Source: Batkoa obscura (lineage: Eukaryota; Entomophthoromycota; Entomophthoromycetes; Entomophthorales; Batkoaceae). Taken from it: a stretch of DNA of 64,000 nucleotides. The notes beneath the pieces are model-generated. The model had not been told where the DNA came from and searched no databases. It saw nothing but the letters and a program-made list of their open reading frames with translations. A program made the position numbers and the translations under genes. The stretch is taken from positions 1,426,001 to 1,490,000 of the forward strand of contig JASVEC010000004.1 of assembly GCA_030770535.1 (NCBI GenBank). The letters are read 5' to 3'. Position 1 is the first letter of the stretch. Each line of letters starts with the position of its first letter. Positions 12,049 to 22,785 of this stretch are shown piece after piece.

Positions 12049-12513
12049 TGTGAAAGTTGGTACTCAGTGGTAGGAGTTAAAAGCAGTTCTTGGTTGGTTA
12101 ACTTGCCTTGAGTCAAAGGGTTTTAGTTTATATAACTAAGATAGTCTTAAATAAATAAGAATAATACGTAATAAGTTACGAACTATGTAAAATAAATACA
12201 ATAGACAATACTACTGTAAAATCTACGTAAGATGTTGTCAGAAAGACTTAGTGGCTTTATTAATAGTACGATATCAGGGAATAATTCAATTAAAAAACCT
12301 CGAGTTATCATGTTGAAGAATCTCTTTTATACTCCAATAAATATGGATATTAAAACGAGAGGATGTTATTCCTTGCAATATGAAGTTATAAATTCTCGCA
12401 GTAAATCAAAACAAGGGACTCTGGCTTGATTGTGTTTGAACTTGAGAACACAACAACTTAAGTGATTGTTATGTTATAATCAATCCGAGAGCTAAATAAA
12501 GCAATATTTCACA
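12049..12513 (+). mobile_element. solo LTR of an LTR retrotransposon (copy L1)
   Basis: About 465 bp starting TGTGAAAG and ending TTTCACA, the same unit as seven other copies or fragments in this window. It has no internal region, so it is a solo LTR left after recombination. The superfamily cannot be assigned from an LTR alone. No matching target duplication is evident on its flanks. The open frame inside it (12232-12429) is LTR sequence and not a gene. Confidence 0.75.
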
Positions 12514-12719
12514 AACACTAAAGATATCATACTAAGAGGGATGGTAATAGTTTTGTTAAATACAAGTTAAACTATATCGAATGATTTATACATGGATTGA
12601 TATTTTTGTACATTTAACAATGTAATTTAAAATTAACAATCTTACTAAAATAGATCCACATTAAAAATATGTTTTTGTTTACTTTCATCTTTATTTGAAT
12701 TATTAACTACTACTCAATT

Positions 12720-13345
12720 ATATTATTTAATCAAATAGTTTATCATAATTTAAAAATGTTTTGTATTAATCCTTGGTATGGGTAGGATTTCCGAAAGAAA
12801 CGCAAATTATTTTAGGGACTTCATATTTGCAACAATATAGTGGGGCATTTCTAATAATAAAAAAAGTTGTTAGTGTTATCAATTTTTTCTTTGATGAAAC
12901 ATCTTTTGGTATAATAAATATTAATACTGTGTCTGAGTAAAATATATCATTAAGGTGGGTCAAATGAGTATATGAAATAATTTTTTTATAACGCTAAACT
13001 TACCAATTAACTTTTCTTCCAATTCTTTACCAATAAACTCATATCAAGTATTTCATTCTAATACAGATAAAATTATATAAGTCATGATATAATATACATG
13101 CTATAACTTTATAGCTATTGATAGCCTATTTTTACTGTAATGCATCCTCTCTACTCTGCTCATTTTTCAAACCAAGTTCAAATTTTACACCATTGCCAAA
13201 TCCTAGCGGATGATATTCAAGTTTTCCAACTATGTGTTCAAGGCAACCATTAATATAAATGTCTGAAATTTATATCCTGGTATTTTATGTTGCTCAAAGC
13301 CAATATTTGATAATTCTACCCTCATTGGATACTGAAATGGAAAAA
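12720..13345 (-). pseudogene. decayed copy C of RRM-like / CCHC-knuckle family
   Basis: A minus-strand relic of the same family as 10289-10939. The open piece 12766-12963 matches the C-terminal third (HLNDIFYSDTVLIFIIPKD, then CKYEVPKI). Upstream pieces match the middle and N-terminal blocks. It is heavily broken. Orientation and order agree with copies A and B, so three members lie in tandem over 4.6 kb. Confidence 0.55.
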
Positions 13346-13357
13346 TAGTGACTTTAT

Positions 13358-13423
13358 ATGAGGATTTGTTTTTGTGTGTAAGAATTTTACTAACAATTTT
13401 TCCACTCAAATAGCGCTTAAAAT
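13358..13423 (+). repeat. partial TGGGG MITE
   Basis: Left part of the ~100-bp MITE family: the core AAGAATTTTACTAACAATTT and TCAAATAGCGCTTAAAA are present, and the right terminal repeat is missing. Confidence 0.6.
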
Positions 13424-13638
13424 TGATATAAGGTTATATAATTGAAAGTCAAATTGTAAAGAAACTAAGTTGATATATTAAAGTATACAAGAGATCTTTT
13501 AAAATAGATTAAGTCAACTTTGTGTATTTTAATTCTTAGTATTAGAGCACTATTACAAGTTCACTTCATTTATTTTATACATGACGTATAGTAAAGACAC
13601 TACTTCCTTTTCGAATAGCGAAACTAAAAGACCCAAGA

Positions 13639-14001
13639 CTAAGCGTCACTACGTCTACCTATAATAAGTTGATAAATAGCTTTAAATAAAGTAACAACGG
13701 AGAACATTGGCGTTGGGAGAGCATATACATGAGGAGGTGATGATAATGAATTAGGAGGTGAGTTAGTTTTTTTTAAATGACTACTAGAAGATTCTTTTCT
13801 AAGCATTTTTTTTTCATTTTTTGACAATGATAAAGAATATAATGGCATAGGGAGCTCACTTAACTCGGAAGAGTTAGTCTTAGTTATAATTAATGAATCA
13901 GAGCAGTCTATTGAATTTTTAGATTTTTCAATTGTTAAAGAACTCTTCAAGGGATCTTTTTTTGAGTATGCAGGAGGAGTTGAAGTACTACTGAAGCCCA
14001 T
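13639..14001 (-). CDS. small PPxY-motif protein, type 1 (PY1)
   Basis: 120-aa protein of unknown function. I start it at the ATG at 14001 because the relatives start 8-15 residues before the same motif and a TATA-like TATATAAAC lies about 55 bp upstream. The frame is open for 34 more codons. Visible features: P9-P10-A11-Y12 followed by S and a DP two residues on; a Ser/Lys-rich middle; a second conserved block LSELPMPLYSLS; and a C-terminal FKAIYQLI. P-P-x-Y is the classical ligand of WW domains such as those of Nedd4/Rsp5 ubiquitin ligases. There is no signal peptide and no membrane span. A close relative at 28859-29220 shares all three blocks. A real function is an inference from the conserved blocks. 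Confidence 0.55.
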   Translation of the reverse strand: MGFSSTSTPPAYSKKDPLKSSLTIEKSKNSIDCSDSLIITKTNSSELSELPMPLYSLSLSKNEKKMLRKESSSSHLKKTNSPPNSLSSPPHVYALPTPMFSVVTLFKAIYQLIIGRRSDA

Positions 14002-14103
14002 CGTTCTTTTTGATTTCTGTATTATAAAGAAAATTCTCTGTTTGTGTTTGTTTATATACCCAAGCATTATAAACAGTTTTTTTACTGTAGTTTGCCAAGG
14101 CAA

Positions 14104-15123
14104 TTTCCAAGATATTTGAGAACTCGCTTATGGAAATTATTATTTTTGCAAGCTATAATTGTTTCTATATTAGTAGAATCATACTATGTTTGGGATGAAA
14201 AGCGATAATTTTAATATATTATAAAACCTCGGTTATTGCAATTAATATTTTACAAAGGCATGTATAGTATTATAAAGGCTATAAATGCTTTAATATTTGT
14301 AGAGTATAGTATGTTTTAATATCATTTTACGAAACTATAGATAGTAGCTGTGAAAAAAAGACAAAACTAAAAATTATTTTTTGGCAGTATTGAGAATAAA
14401 TAAAATTTTTGCTATAAATAAATGTCCGATGAGCCAAGAAAATTTTTATATAAATTTAATATATAATTACTATATTTGAGTATTAGATTAACTTTTAAAT
14501 TTGATTTGGTTTTAAACTAAAATTAATAAATTAAATTAGTAATTTATAATCTTTTTAACCATCATAAAATAGATTGTTTGAAAGGTTACTATAAAAACAC
14601 TATAGGGGAATCCCATTTTTTGTTTTAGTATTTAGCTAATAAATTCAAAAAATTTAATGTTAAATAAAAGATGGACAAAAGAATCAAAGACATTTTAGAT
14701 GTTATAAAAAACGTAGAACTTTAAGATTAGTTTTTAAAAGTATTATTTTACTTTATTTTATCATTTTTTGAACAAATTTAGCTCGCGTATGTTATTATTG
14801 TTATTAAGAATAATTTTTTTTTGTACGATTCACGAGTAACTCAAATTAATTAAAAGGTGGGGCTTATGAGCTTTGGACTTTGTCACTCTTTTATTAACTG
14901 TAGAAGAAACTCTTGGAAAAAATTTAATAAATGAACTTTCATTTCATGACATGACCTATTAATACATTTGTTTCTAAATTTAAATAAAGCGTATTTATCT
15001 CTTTATGTTAATAAAAGAACCATATGTGTTAACAAAAAGTAAAGAAGCAATTAATTACGAATAATTTTATATAATTTAATCTAAGCTTTCTTGTTTACCG
15101 GTTTTTGGTTTAAATAGCTAATG
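14104..15123. other. non-coding AT-rich stretch
   Basis: About 1 kb with no gene, MITE or LTR that I can see. Confidence 0.5.
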
Positions 15124-15335
15124 GGGTTGTAAAGGTTAGAATACTGAAGAAAAAGAAGAAAGAATGAAGCTAGAGGTGTAGATGGTCTAGAGGGATGAGA
15201 CAGTAGGAAAGAAGGTAGTAAGAATGAAGCTAAAGTCTAGGAGGTTCATAAAGGTTGCGAGGACTGTTAAGGTTACGAAGGGCGAAAAAAGGTAAGAAAA
15301 ATAGAGGCAAAGGTTGCGGTAAATTGTAGGTTCTC
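15124..15335 (-). pseudogene. probable relic of a type-3 PY gene
   Basis: A locally purine-rich, more GC-containing stretch that resembles the + strand text of 25040-25270, where the Pro/Ser/Gln-repeat gene PY3 lies on the minus strand. Shared strings in the same order include TTGTAAAGG, AGAATGAA, AGATGGT-CTAGAGG and GGTTGCG-AGG. No frame is open. The composition contrast with its flanks is striking. The match is by eye only, so this is a tentative call. Confidence 0.35.
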
Positions 15336-15442
15336 GTGCGGGATTTCGTGTGTTGGCTTAGACGAGTCGGTTATAAAACTATTCAGTTTCTTTTATGACT
15401 TTAATTTATTTCAAAGGTAATGTACTTTGAAAATTGGTAACG

Positions 15443-15543
15443 TGGGGGTGTTTTTTTTGGCTTCATCACTTTTTCCATTTTTTAAGCGCTATTTGAGTGG
15501 AAAAATTGTTAGTAAAATTCTTACACACAAAAATATATCCCCA
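15443..15543 (-). repeat. TGGGG MITE, full copy
   Basis: 101 bp from TGGGGGTGTTTTTTTTGG to its inverted partner ATATATCCCCA. It is flanked by CG on both sides (15441-15442 and 15544-15545), which reads as a 2-bp target duplication different from the TA seen at most copies. Confidence 0.8.
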
Positions 15544-15942
15544 CGTTTTTTCTAAAATTTGATCCAGACTTTCGAAGATAGATATTAGCATTTCTTTTTA
15601 CAATATTTGCTAATTTTTTAAAATGATGAAACGTTCATTTCAGTCAATAGTAAACGAATCAATAGTAAATAAAAAACCACTTTATTAGAAATGATTAAAT
15701 GAAAATGCATCAAGGTTTTAATATCCCAGATAACTTATTGTTCTGTTTTTTAATTATAATGAAAAGATAAATTTTCTTGAGACTAAAGATGTGAGCTATC
15801 TTTTTAAATCGTCAGCAATTATAAAAAATTGCATAGATTTTCTTAAATTGCTTCGTTTCATATAAAAAGTAATAATAAAATTTGAATTTTTAAAAAGTAG
15901 TATAAAGGTAGTAAATCTATTCTATATGTTTATTAAATTAAA
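15544..15942. other. downstream flank of the multicopper oxidase
   Basis: AT-rich sequence holding the presumed 3' UTR of the oxidase gene. Nothing else is visible. Confidence 0.4.
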
Positions 15943-17661
15943 TTATTTTCTAGGAGATTCGTTAATGATGACTTGTTTTCCCATAGTTAAATGAGCAGTA
16001 ATATGACAATGCATAAACCAGGAACCTGGGTTATCGGCCTTGAAACGAATAGCATACCATCCACATGGTATATCAGTTTGAAGCATACGAGAGTTTCTAA
16101 CATTAGCTAAATTTTCGTTGGAATTCTGGTTATTAACTTTGACACCAAAAGTATCAGATAATTGATTAGTGGCTGATCTGGCAGAAACTTGGATATTATT
16201 TGCATATTGAGTAAAAGTATCACGATAAACTGGGATTTTATCAGAAGATGAAATTCTATCATCAATTGTTTTTCCATCAACTTCTGGGTTATATACACCA
16301 GATCCATGACCTACGACAAAGAAAGAGTGGCCATGTAAATGCCATGGATGGGTAGCACAAGCACGTCCAGCAGGCATGAAATGTTGCAATACAATTTGAA
16401 CATCATCACCTTCAGTAATTTCATAGATACCTGGGGTAGGCTTATGGCGCCCAGAAATAACATTATCCCATACAGTTACATTTCTTGGTTTTGTGATAAC
16501 ATCATTAACAGTATAGATTGAATTTCCTTCAAGGGTAGTTGATGGAATTACGTTTAAAACAATTTCTTTAGTTGCTTTTTTAGGAACTGGATAATAATGA
16601 GAGCTAAGTCCTTTGTTATACCATTTGGATGTAAATAATTGAGCTTCTACCCAACGATTGAATGGTCCAGTAGGAGTTGGTACAGTGGCTGGAATCCTTC
16701 TTAATGCATCAGCACTTTCAGCTCCTTCATAATGTAGAATAGCAGCACCATTGTTAGGAGTAGTAGAACCACCATTGACTTGAGTGTAAGCATAATAATT
16801 GTCAACTTGTTGATTAGTTTCCATAATTACAGAGTATCTTTGTCCAGCAGACATTTCAACTCTATCAACTTCAACAGGTTCGATGATAGTACCATCAGCT
16901 TCAATCAAGGTAAATCTGTGTCCTGGAATACGGAAAGTAAGAAATGAAAGTCCGTTAGCAGCAATTAAACGTAATCTATATCTTTTGTTTGGCTTTACGT
17001 TAATAACATTGTAACCATTATTAAATGGTACAGTTGAATTATTAGCACCAGCAGTGTTCCATACATTATAAGTCATACCATTTGTCAAAATACTATCAGA
17101 TGGACCAACAAATTTGAAAGGAAGACCTAATAACCCTTTAAGTAACTCATCACTTGACTTGTGCCATAACTCTGATAACATTACTAATCTTTCTTCATCA
17201 TATCTATATCTTGGATCGAATTTTACTACATCATCCCAAATGTTCTTTTTGTCTTGTACAATTAAAGCACCATAAGCATGTTCAGCATCTAATCCAGTAT
17301 GAGCATGATACCACCAAGTACCAGATTGGTCATTTACTTTGAAATTATAAGTATAATCCTCATTCGATTTGATTGGTGGGGAGGTAACGTATGGCACACC
17401 ATCAGATTTTACACTACCACTTTGAGTAATTCCGTGCCAATGAATAGAAAAATCTTTATGAAGTCTATTACGTACTTTTACGATAATAGTATCACCAGCA
17501 GTGGCATTAATAGTAGGACCAGGGAATTGACCATTAATAAGGATACCATCAAGAGCATAATTATCTGGAGCAATTCTGCCTTCTTTAATTTCCCAATCGA
17601 AATTTAAAGTTGCAGCTAATATTGAGGAGGTTAAAAGTAATGAAGAGGTAATGTATTTCAT
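15943..17661 (-). CDS. secreted multicopper oxidase (laccase-like)
   Basis: 572 aa, intronless. A signal peptide is visible at residues 1-17 (MKYITSSLLLTSSILAATL). Three cupredoxin domains are implied by the four copper-ligand blocks: HWHG at 74-77, WYHAH at 117-121, HPWHLHGH at 438-445 and HCHITAHLTMG at 551-561. All ten His and the Cys of the type 1, 2 and 3 copper sites are present. The enzyme should oxidise phenols or metal ions while reducing O2 to water, outside the cell. The residue ten after the Cys, where laccases carry Leu, Phe or Met, is Lys562, which is unusual. A TATAAATA lies 35-42 bp upstream of the ATG. The substrate cannot be predicted. Confidence 0.92.
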   Translation of the reverse strand: MKYITSSLLLTSSILAATLNFDWEIKEGRIAPDNYALDGILINGQFPGPTINATAGDTIIVKVRNRLHKDFSIHWHGITQSGSVKSDGVPYVTSPPIKSNEDYTYNFKVNDQSGTWWYHAHTGLDAEHAYGALIVQDKKNIWDDVVKFDPRYRYDEERLVMLSELWHKSSDELLKGLLGLPFKFVGPSDSILTNGMTYNVWNTAGANNSTVPFNNGYNVINVKPNKRYRLRLIAANGLSFLTFRIPGHRFTLIEADGTIIEPVEVDRVEMSAGQRYSVIMETNQQVDNYYAYTQVNGGSTTPNNGAAILHYEGAESADALRRIPATVPTPTGPFNRWVEAQLFTSKWYNKGLSSHYYPVPKKATKEIVLNVIPSTTLEGNSIYTVNDVITKPRNVTVWDNVISGRHKPTPGIYEITEGDDVQIVLQHFMPAGRACATHPWHLHGHSFFVVGHGSGVYNPEVDGKTIDDRISSSDKIPVYRDTFTQYANNIQVSARSATNQLSDTFGVKVNNQNSNENLANVRNSRMLQTDIPCGWYAIRFKADNPGSWFMHCHITAHLTMGKQVIINESPRK

Positions 17662-17695
17662 TGTTTTTATTGTTTAAAAGGTCGATATTTACCTT

Positions 17696-17703
17696 TATTT
17701 ATA
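17696..17703 (-). promoter_or_regulatory. TATA box of the multicopper oxidase gene
   Basis: TATAAATA on the minus strand, 35 bp before the ATG. The same octamer precedes both intact lipase genes at 42 bp, so the spacing is plausible for this genome. Confidence 0.55.
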
Positions 17704-18012
17704 CTTTTTTTCATATAACCATACTATTATTTCTTTTCGTATATAGTATACTTACTATTCCTTTATTGATAAGTTTTTGATTATGTTGTGTTCATCCCTA
17801 TCTTAATTAAATGACTAGAATATAAACCTCTTCAGTGTCCTAACGCTATTATTTAATTTATAATAAACTTCTAAATACTGAAAAAAACTTACCCACAGTT
17901 TATTAAATTTGCCTTTTCCTATCGATTTATTAATTCCTAGATTTTTATTTATGTTAATTAAGGTTATGTATACATTGTGATTTTTATACAAAGCTTATTT
18001 TGATTGATAAAA
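17704..18012. other. upstream flank of the oxidase
   Basis: AT-rich spacer with the rest of the promoter; no coding frame. Confidence 0.4.
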
Positions 18013-18110
18013 TGGGGATGTATTTTTATGTTTAAGAATTTTACTAATAATTTTTCCACTCAAATAGCGCTTAAAAGATGTAAAAAGTGATGAAGCCAAA
18101 AACACCCCCA
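18013..18110 (+). repeat. TGGGG MITE, full copy
   Basis: 98 bp with both terminal repeats (TGGGGATGTATTTTT and AACACCCCCA). It is flanked by AA on both sides, a second example of a non-TA 2-bp duplication. Confidence 0.8.
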
Positions 18111-18574
18111 AATATAAGAATATTATCAGAATCGAATTATTCACAAAGTCTAAAGTATTTATGTTTTATTTCCGCTAACATAGTAAACCTGTGAATTTTT
18201 TTATCTGACAACTTATAGTATCCATATATCTATTTAAATTATTAGCTCAATTAAGATGATTCATAGTCATTAAATTTACTTGGCTATAATGTAAAAGATT
18301 ATCAAAGGCTAAAGACCTTACAAGCTATTGTATCTGATCAAGTTTTAAATGTTTCGAATTCCGTTTTAAAGCATTATTTTTAGTTACTTTGGTCATATTA
18401 CTATATATATTATTAATTCTGGTATTTGTACTACGCAAAAAAAGAATTTTTTAAGGAATATGATTTAATCAACGATATTTGACAATCATCTAATGTGGTG
18501 ATAATATCGAAATGGTGTAACACAGGAAGCTAATAAATGAAATTCCGAATTTTCAACATTTATGTTAAGATATG
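18111..18574. other. spacer between MITEs
   Basis: No gene or repeat seen. Confidence 0.4.
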
Positions 18575-18686
18575 TGGGTGTTTTTTTTTGGCATCATTAC
18601 TTTTATTATCTTTTAAGCGCTATTTGAGCAGAAAAATTCTTACTAAAATTCTTAGTAGAATTCTTAAACACAAAAATACATCCCTA
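18575..18686 (-). repeat. TGGGG MITE, diverged full copy
   Basis: About 112 bp. It carries a short internal duplication of the TTACTAAAATTCTTAGTAGAATTCTTA region, which makes it longer than the others. Confidence 0.7.
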
Positions 18687-19767
18687 TATAGTTATTGTCT
18701 GATGAACATTTATTAAGACTCAATTCTATTTAAAATAAAATAAATGGCTTCAATTCTTCAAAGTGCAGCAAAAGTACACTTTTATATTTTGACGCTATGT
18801 TATTTTGTTTCTGATTTGTAATCTTTTCTGCTATCTTATAGCATGTTTTTTAATACAAAATTCCAACAAGGCAAGCTTAGTTATATTTAAACATCTGATA
18901 ATTATTTCTATTTTGCTTTAGCTTTGTTCAAATATATATCAATTTAGATTCATACTAATCACATTTCCCAACAATATTTTTGTGAGAATTGAGATAATAT
19001 AAATACATCTAGATTTATTTATAGATTTCCCACATAATTGAATTTTTGAGCTATTTCAATACTATTCCCTTTACAATATTATGTAAAAACAATCTTACTT
19101 ACTAAAAGTAGTAGAAATAGTGAATTTCTATTTTTGAGTATTTTCCATTGTATTTTATGAAAATAAATAAAAAAGGTGCTCAGTTATCCGACACAATAAT
19201 AACAATTAGTTTATAATTCAGTTTAAGGAGCTAAGGCAACAACTAAACCCTTTGTTTCAATTCCTATAGCTATTATTTTTCACTTTTAATCTTAATGAAA
19301 TTGTAATAATAGTTTATCAACAAAAGGCATAAAATTCATGTAGTTAAAATTATAGGGATAAACAATGAAAATATATAAAAAATACTATACAGCAAATATG
19401 ATATACAAATAAAATCTATTCTTAATCAAGATAAAATCTATCACTTTTGTATATTCAAAAATATCAGCTTATTTTTTCTCTACTGTAAAAGGCAACATGA
19501 AAATCACTGTTTAGAGAATAATCTTAAGGTCTGAGAACTCATAACGAAAGTAAAGTTTAATGTTTTTATTAAAATGAAGCTTATTTTACTTTAAGGTATT
19601 TCCATAAATTAAAGATACTCTTAGTTAGACAAGTTTAATTTTTTACAATTGTAAATGTATTGAATAAATTGAATAGTTTTGGGTCAGGGATTCCGACTTA
19701 AATTTTGGTTTTAAAATAACCATTAGACCTTTGCTGTTTATCTAAATTTACCAAATGTAATAACATG
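18687..19767. other. gene-free spacer
   Basis: About 1.1 kb of AT-rich sequence. No open frame of note, no MITE and no LTR. Confidence 0.5.
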
Positions 19768-19881
19768 TGGGGATATATTTTTGTGTTTAAGAGTTCTACT
19801 AAGAATTTCAGTAAGACTTTTTCTGCTCAAATAGCGCCTAAAAGATCGAAAAAGTGATGAAGCCAAAAAAAAACACCCGGA
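19768..19881 (+). repeat. TGGGG MITE, full copy
   Basis: About 114 bp with both ends. It shares the internal TCAGTAAGACTT-type extension of the copy at 18575, so the two may form a subfamily. Confidence 0.7.
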
Positions 19882-20149
19882 TATGTAAAAATCATTGTTT
19901 CGCATTGTGGGTGCTATTTTAATAGAAAAATAGAAAAATTTATTTTGTAGAATATTCAAAATTGCATGGTTATAATAGTAGTTTCATTAAATAATGTATT
20001 TCCAATAGTAAAACACTTGCAACATATATGCTTACACGAATTAATTATGAATTTAGATTAAATTTAAAATATCTTTGCTATTTTTTCTTTATTACCAACT
20101 TATATAATACCATTAGAGTTGCTAATAGTGAAATCAAATGACTTTTTTT

Positions 20150-20881
20150 AAATCTTAGGTTATTGTACATTAGTTACTCCTATGAGTAGCATTTCTGTAA
20201 TGCATGCATTTAATTTCAGCTAATTCATATGTGCAAATAGCTAGTGGGATATCTTTGTTAATTAAGAATATATTTGATGTTATCAATTTGTTATATAATA
20301 CTTCGTTATTTGGTATGAGAAAAACTACTGCAGTATCAATATAGAATATTTGATCGAAACCTAATAGTTGAGTACATGAAATAACTTTCCCATAAGTACT
20401 AAAAAGGATTTTAATTTTTCTTTTAATTCTCTACCAACACATTCATTACCAATATTTATTAAAATCAATCGTATAACAATGTCTGAATAATATCATAATT
20501 TTTATGTTTTAACTTCATACCCATTAAGTTCTCACTTTTGACTTAATATACATTCCCTATCTCGCTCTTTTTTGGATCCAATTTCGATTTTACTATCTTT
20601 CGTTTTATCCATAAGACAATAATAAAACTTCCTGATTATATGCTTGGCATACTCATTCATACCCTGTGCTTCAAGTTCTTTTCCATTTAGTTTATAATAT
20701 TTAAAGTTAAAGTTAAATAAATCCACTACTATTCCAAATTGAAACAAGGTTATGTGAATCTTAAGTTTTTGATCTAAAATATTTATAATCCCGGTGTTTG
20801 AATGGAGTAGAGGTGAAAATGTAAGGCGAAGCGTAGATACAGATCCAGGTTGAATTTGACTATTGCTCTTACTATTCACAT
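20150..20881 (-). pseudogene. decayed copy D of RRM-like / CCHC-knuckle family
   Basis: Minus-strand relic. The longest open piece, 20532-20879, is the N-terminal half (LKIHITLFQFGIVVDLFNF, KIEIGSKKERDRECILSQK), and downstream pieces carry the region before the knuckle. It is broken and more distant from B than A is. It stands alone, about 7 kb from the A-B-C group, in the same orientation. Confidence 0.55.
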
Positions 20882-22678
20882 TGTTTTTGAATTTGTTTAA
20901 TGTTTAATGTCGAGTATCAGTTTTTTATAAGGAAAGTTAAGTATTTGTGGCATAAATTTAAAAATAAGATTCTTTTGTAATGCTATCTGTCATCTTAATC
21001 CTTTAACTAATTTCTTACTTTTACTTTCATACATTCTATAATTTATTTCTTGCTTTCCTTATTTATGATTTATAACTAGTAGTTTTTTTTGAAAGGTCCT
21101 ATAACCACGAGTATTTTAGTTGCCAAAAGATGATAGTAAAATCAGGCTGACCAGCTCAAGAAAGAACATAATTCAATAAAGTCGCTCTACTAAAGTACAG
21201 GCTTGAGAAATTTAACATGGAAAATAAATGTATAAACACTTTATTATTACGAATTTCTTAAACAAAAAGAGGAATCCCGATATTTTATCTCTAGATTAAA
21301 TTGATTAAATAAACATATAACCTTAATATAGCATTATTAGATTAGAGTAAACATGTTAAGTCATATTAAATACAAACCATGCTTAAAAACGTTACCCTAT
21401 TAAACATGAAAATATACCAATAAAGATATTATGTAGAAGGCTGTAATTTAAATACCTATCTATCTATCTAAATATTAAATATAAAATTCAAAAAAAAAAT
21501 AAGTGGCAAAGTATCAGTATAGCTATTTAACCAATAGTATACTAAAATACAAAGAAGGCTATACTTTTGTGAAAATATGTGGCAAATAACAACAAGGATG
21601 TAAGTTTAAAGTAGAATTTGATTCAATTATTGAAATTAAATACATTAAAGTAAATGGGTTGTACTATTTATTCCTTTATAGATCGATTCTTAAGTTAAAT
21701 AGTTGTAACTAACAAAAGCTTTACATTAAAACTTATTGTTTTTGTGTATAAATATTTATTTGTAACTATTAAACTTTTGTTACAAGTAGATAGTATTTGT
21801 TATGTAATTTTTATTTATTACTATGATATCTATAGGTAAAAAAAATACCGAAAAATTAGTACTTTGATACAAAATAATGTAGTAGCCAAATTAGAGTATA
21901 GTATACTCAATCTATCACGTCCATCTCAAGAAAATAATTTGAACAAACTGTTTAAAATTTTTCAATAATAGTTCAAAACAAATGTAAATAAATTTAAATA
22001 TTGTGACATCAATTAAAATAATTATAATTAACCCCTTCCATTACCAATTAATTTTTGATTTTAATAGTTGTGTTTAACTCCAGGCATATTAGAATACTTC
22101 AACCAATAAAGTAGATTTTTAAGTAAGTGATAATTAGTATGGACTTTTGATGTATTTTTTTTCAAATCTAATACTTTATAGTATTTAGATGGTCGTTTTT
22201 TACTCTTTTTTTTTTCTTAAGCTATATATATATATTATAGCCTTTAATATATTAGCATTGCAATACTCTTTAATTTAATATGATTTATTTGAATCAAAAT
22301 TTTGCTAGAATTTAATTAATTTTCAAGGATCGATTTCATTGGCTAAATATCCTTGGTATGGCAGTGATAGAATCCAGCTAAAAGGTTAGTGGGCATATGG
22401 TTTCCACGTAAGCGAATGAGTTAAACTATAACTTTTGTTCAAATTTTAATATTCTATTTATTTTTATTTTTATTTGTTATTGAAAATTTTCAATTAGTTT
22501 GTTCAAATTATTTCTTTGAAACAAACATGATAGGTTGAAAATACCATATTAAAAGCTACTGATGGGCCTATATATAGTTACAGTTAAGATTCAGTAGTTG
22601 TAAATCGATGCATGGAAAGTATAATTAGCTACTATAAAAATTGGTATACCTTTGAATATACAAGATATTTATGGATTA
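20882..22678. other. gene-free spacer
   Basis: About 1.8 kb. Apart from short simple repeats (TATC near 21460, TA near 22225) I see nothing. Confidence 0.5.
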
Positions 22679-22730
22679 TAATCAAGCAAGAGTAGCTTTT
22701 AACTTCGACCACTGAGTATCAACTTTCACA
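22679..22730 (-). mobile_element. LTR fragment (copy L9)
   Basis: Fifty-odd bp matching the TGTGAAAG end of the solo-LTR family, inverted. The rest of the LTR is absent. It lies just before the transposase relic. Confidence 0.6.
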
Positions 22731-22785
22731 AAGGGAAACAGGAAATAAAACCCAATAAATAGCATTATTATCAACTATAGCTTCA

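Noticed and set aside
12232-12429. 65-codon open frame, with similar ones at 44115-44312 and 44940-45179
   Set aside because: They lie inside solo LTR copies and follow the LTR sequence; the one at 44940 also crosses a MITE. They are not genes.
16107-17607. Several open frames overlapping the multicopper oxidase on both strands
   Set aside because: Shadows of the real 572-aa frame; low-complexity products with no family features.
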